NCBI RefSeq assembly: GCF_003284935.1
Contig: NZ_QMEV01000002.1
Location: 62,001 to 126,000 of the forward strand
DNA from: Mycobacterium colombiense
GTDB taxonomy: Bacteria; Actinomycetota; Actinomycetes; Mycobacteriales; Mycobacteriaceae
Direction: 5' to 3'
DNA length: 64,000 nt
Position numbers and translations under genes: made by a program. The first letter of the stretch is position 1. The number at the start of each line of letters is the position of its first letter. Positions 61,372-64,000 of the stretch are shown piece after piece. The notes under the pieces are model-generated. The model did not search any database, had not been told where the DNA came from, and saw nothing but the letters and a program-made list of their open reading frames with translations.

Positions 61372-62259
61372 TCAGTCGCTCGGCGGCGCGGGGGGTGAGA
61401 TTAGCTGATCGGCGGCCGAGTAGGGGTCCTGATGGCCGTCGACGACCGCCTCGGCGAGCCGGTCGAGATCCGGCTGATTCCGCAGCCTGGTCTGCGCGAG
61501 GGACAAGATCTGCGCCCGCGCCCGGGCCAGTCGGCGGGCACGACTGTCGGTGCGGCGATGGTCCTCGATGGCGGCCATCAGGTCCTCGATGCCCTCGCCC
61601 CGGGCGGCGACCAGGGACACGATCGGGGCCGCGGTTTCGGCCCGCAGATCCCGAACCGTCTGCTCGGCACCGTCGCGGTCCGCCTTGTTGACCGCCACGA
61701 TGTCGGCCACTTCCAGCACGCCGGCCTTGGCCGCCTGAACCGCGTCGCCCGCACCGGGATTGAGGATGACGACCGTCGGGTCGGCGACGGCGGCAATCTC
61801 GATCTCGGACTGGCCCACCCCCACCGTCTCCAGCAGCACCACGTCGTAGCCGATCGCCCCCAACAACCGGATGGCCGCCGGAACCGCGGCGGCCAGGCCC
61901 CCGAGATGCCCGCGGGTGGCCACCGAACGAATCAGGACATCGGAGTCGTTGATGTGGGCGGCCATTCGAATTCGATCGCCCAACAGCGCACCCCCGCTGA
62001 ACGGGGACGACGGGTCCACCGCCAACACCGCCACCCGGGATCCGCGCTTGCGGTAGGCGCCGACCAGCGCGGCGACCGTCGTCGACTTTCCCGCCCCCGG
62101 CGGGCCGGTGATGCCGACGACCGGCCCCATGCCGCCCGGGGCGGGACCGATATTCGCCAGGACCTCGTCGCGCTGGTCGCCCTCGACGAGGCTGAGCAGC
62201 CGACCGGCCGCGCGCGGAGATCCGTTGCGCGCGCGGGCAATCAGATCGGCGATGATCAT
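61372..62259 (-). CDS. meaB: MeaB-type GTPase (methylmalonyl-CoA mutase chaperone family)
   Basis: 295 aa G3E-family GTPase. Walker A GPPGAGKS at 52-59, AVDPSSPFSGGALLGDR, the switch region TVGVGQSEIEIA, and VNKADRD as base-specificity motif. MeaB proteins load and protect B12 in methylmalonyl-CoA mutase, which follows propionate formation from odd-chain and sterol degradation. No mutase gene is in the window; the neighbour is a thiolase 7 nt upstream, so it may serve another B12 acyl-CoA mutase. ATG start. Confidence 0.92.
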   Translation of the reverse strand: MIIADLIARARNGSPRAAGRLLSLVEGDQRDEVLANIGPAPGGMGPVVGITGPPGAGKSTTVAALVGAYRKRGSRVAVLAVDPSSPFSGGALLGDRIRMAAHINDSDVLIRSVATRGHLGGLAAAVPAAIRLLGAIGYDVVLLETVGVGQSEIEIAAVADPTVVILNPGAGDAVQAAKAGVLEVADIVAVNKADRDGAEQTVRDLRAETAAPIVSLVAARGEGIEDLMAAIEDHRRTDSRARRLARARAQILSLAQTRLRNQPDLDRLAEAVVDGHQDPYSAADQLISPPAPPSD

Positions 62260-62266
62260 GTACGCA

Positions 62267-63406
62267 TTATGGAGCCGCGACCTCGATCACCGTCGCCGAG
62301 CCCATCCCGCCGCCCGCACACATCGCCGCGACGCCGATGCCGCCGCCGCGGCGGCGCAGTTCGTGCACCAGGGTGACCAGCATCCGCGCGCCGGTGGCCG
62401 CGACGGGGTGACCCAGCGAGCAGCCGCTGCCGCTGACGTTGACCTGGTCGGGGTCGAGCTCGAGCAGCTTGACGGTGGCCACGCACATCGCGGCGAAGGC
62501 TTCGTTGATCTCGAAAAGATCTACGTCGGCAATCGAGAGTCCGCCTCGCTTAAGGGCTTTCGGTATCGCTTCCACCGGCGCCAGGCCGGTGATCGCCGGG
62601 TCGACGCCGACGGACGCCCAGGACCGGATGGTGGCCAGCGCGGGCAATCCGAGCCCGTCGCCGGCGATCGTCAGCACCGCGGCACCATCGTTGGCGCCGC
62701 AGGCATTGCCGGCGGTGATCGAGAAGCCTTCGATCTCTGGGTGCAGCGGCTTGAGCGCGCCCAGCTTTTCCATGCTGGTGTCCCGGCGCGGGTGCTCGTC
62801 GACAGCGAACAACCCGTGCGGGGTGTCGATCGGCACGATCTCCTCTTTGAAGCGGCCTTCGTCGATGGCGGCGATGGCGTTGCGGTGGGACCGTAGCGCC
62901 CAGGCGTCCATCTCCTCGCGACTGACGCCGGCCTTGACCGCGGCGTTCCAGCCCACGGTGATCGACATGTCCATGTTGGGAGCGTCGGGCCGGTCCGGGT
63001 GGGTCGGCGGGAACCAGTCGACCCACTCGCCGTCGACCTGCATCCGCGACCGCGGTGACGTCGACGCCGAGTTCACGCCCCCGGCGATGACGAGTTGGTC
63101 CATTCCCGCGCCCACGCTCGCGGCCGCGGTCTGCACGGCCGCCTGACCGGCCGCGCAGTGCCGGTTGTTGGCCAGTCCGGGAACCTGGGTCAGGCCGGCG
63201 GTGACGGCGGCGTGGCGGGCGAGCACACCGCCGCCGTAGAGGCCCTCGCCCAGGATCACGTCATCGACCTGCGTCGGGTCCAGATCCTTGGCGGCTTCGC
63301 TGACGACGTGGTGGGCCAGGTCGAACGCGCTGGTATCGCGCAGCGTGCCCTTGCGGGCGGTGCCGATGGGGGTGCGCAGGGCGGACACGATGACGGCTTC
63401 AGGCAC
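62267..63406 (-). CDS. Thiolase (acetyl-CoA acyltransferase)
   Basis: 379 aa with full thiolase triad: C84 (NNRHCAAGQAA), H333 (LGHPVAATG) and C363 (AAMCAGGGMG). It cleaves a 3-ketoacyl-CoA. The GTG start at 63406 has GGAGAAAG upstream. The perfect operator palindrome copy 4 lies 58 nt ahead of it, so it is probably controlled by the same TetR as the acyl-CoA dehydrogenase at 22972. Co-transcribed with meaB (7-nt gap). Confidence 0.93.
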   Translation of the reverse strand: MPEAVIVSALRTPIGTARKGTLRDTSAFDLAHHVVSEAAKDLDPTQVDDVILGEGLYGGGVLARHAAVTAGLTQVPGLANNRHCAAGQAAVQTAAASVGAGMDQLVIAGGVNSASTSPRSRMQVDGEWVDWFPPTHPDRPDAPNMDMSITVGWNAAVKAGVSREEMDAWALRSHRNAIAAIDEGRFKEEIVPIDTPHGLFAVDEHPRRDTSMEKLGALKPLHPEIEGFSITAGNACGANDGAAVLTIAGDGLGLPALATIRSWASVGVDPAITGLAPVEAIPKALKRGGLSIADVDLFEINEAFAAMCVATVKLLELDPDQVNVSGSGCSLGHPVAATGARMLVTLVHELRRRGGGIGVAAMCAGGGMGSATVIEVAAP

Positions 63407-63454
63407 AGGTCTTTCTCCAGTTCAACCAGCGGGCAGGGGCGCGAGACGCCCCAG

Positions 63455-63487
63455 TCGCAATGCGAGAATCATATTCTCGCATTGCGA
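63455..63487. promoter_or_regulatory. 33-bp palindrome containing operator copy 4
   Basis: Perfect 15-bp arms (TCGCAATGCGAGAAT at 63455-63469, its reverse complement at 63473-63487) with CAT in the middle. The core at 63464-63478 is GAGAAT-CAT-ATTCTC, identical in half-sites to copies at 16838, 24253 and 25107. It stands 49 nt or more before the thiolase start and just after the padC stop, so it may also act as a hairpin for that gene. Confidence 0.72.
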
Positions 63488-63527
63488 GAGTGCGAGTCGC
63501 AACAGGCGCCCGCTGGTCCCCCGTCGG

Positions 63528-64000
<473 letters not shown>

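Noticed and set aside
63455..63487. Palindrome as a simple intrinsic terminator of padC
   Set aside because: No T-run follows in the padC direction, and its core equals the operator found at three other intergenic sites; a terminator role may be secondary.

Overview
This window is high-GC actinobacterial chromosome, most likely from a non-tuberculous Mycobacterium. The reasons are a close relative of the M. tuberculosis periplasmic multicopper oxidase MmcO, a mycofactocin-coupled short-chain dehydrogenase, several cytochrome P450/[3Fe-4S] ferredoxin pairs, luciferase-like flavin/F420 oxidoreductases, many acyl-CoA dehydrogenases, and dense GTG/TTG-started genes coupled by ATGA, TGATG and TAGTG overlaps. 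I saw no rRNA, tRNA, CRISPR array, insertion sequence or integrase. Almost all of the window is catabolic accessory metabolism organised in long operons, each with its own TetR, MarR or IclR regulator.

Layout. 0-3.1 kb: tail of an acyl-CoA dehydrogenase facing a three-gene minus-strand set (epimerase-like, unknown, luciferase-like oxidoreductase). 3.3-9.5 kb, plus strand: a secreted protein, a DUF35-thiolase fusion, an alpha/beta hydrolase, two beta-hydroxyacid dehydrogenases (the second frameshifted), then P450 and ferredoxin. 9.5-16.5 kb, minus strand: DUF1330 protein, ferredoxin and P450; an unknown protein with a TetR; thiolase; acyl-CoA dehydrogenase; amidohydrolase. 16.9-22.6 kb, plus strand: carboxymuconolactone-decarboxylase-like protein, Rieske oxygenase, small companion, amidohydrolase lacking HxH, SnoaL-like protein and two acyl-CoA dehydrogenase subunits. 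22.7-28 kb: DUF4190 protein, acyl-CoA dehydrogenase, TetR, mycofactocin-type SDR, DUF5313-like protein, MarR and SDR.

28-38 kb, minus strand: one probable nine-gene operon (TetR, ferredoxin, P450, amidohydrolase, two M24 peptidase-fold proteins, crotonase, double CoA-transferase, SDR). 38.2-42.2 kb, plus strand: four translationally coupled glycosyltransferases. 42.2-46 kb: SDR, NAD-binding protein, MmcO. 45.9-55 kb, minus strand: eight overlapping genes containing mhpC-mhpA-mhpB (arylpropionate meta-cleavage), a KstD-like flavoprotein, a luciferase-like oxidoreductase, SDR, cyclase and a second hydrolase, with a divergent IclR regulator. 55.8-64 kb: second KstD-like flavoprotein, methyltransferase, NarL-type two-component pair, an orphan degenerate E1-alpha, meaB, thiolase, and phenolic acid decarboxylase cut by the window edge.

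Two regulatory patterns tie the region together. The 15-bp palindrome GAGAAT-N3-ATTCTC occurs perfectly four times, all between genes (16838, 24253, 25107, 63464), and two copies flank the TetR gene at 24390-25040. A different AT-rich inverted repeat (TTAAGTCAAG/ATTGATTTAA) sits 27-28 nt ahead of both the TetR of the nine-gene operon and the SDR at 42231-43040. The glycosyltransferase block lies between these two copies. Functional assignments are by recognition of family motifs; no database search was run.
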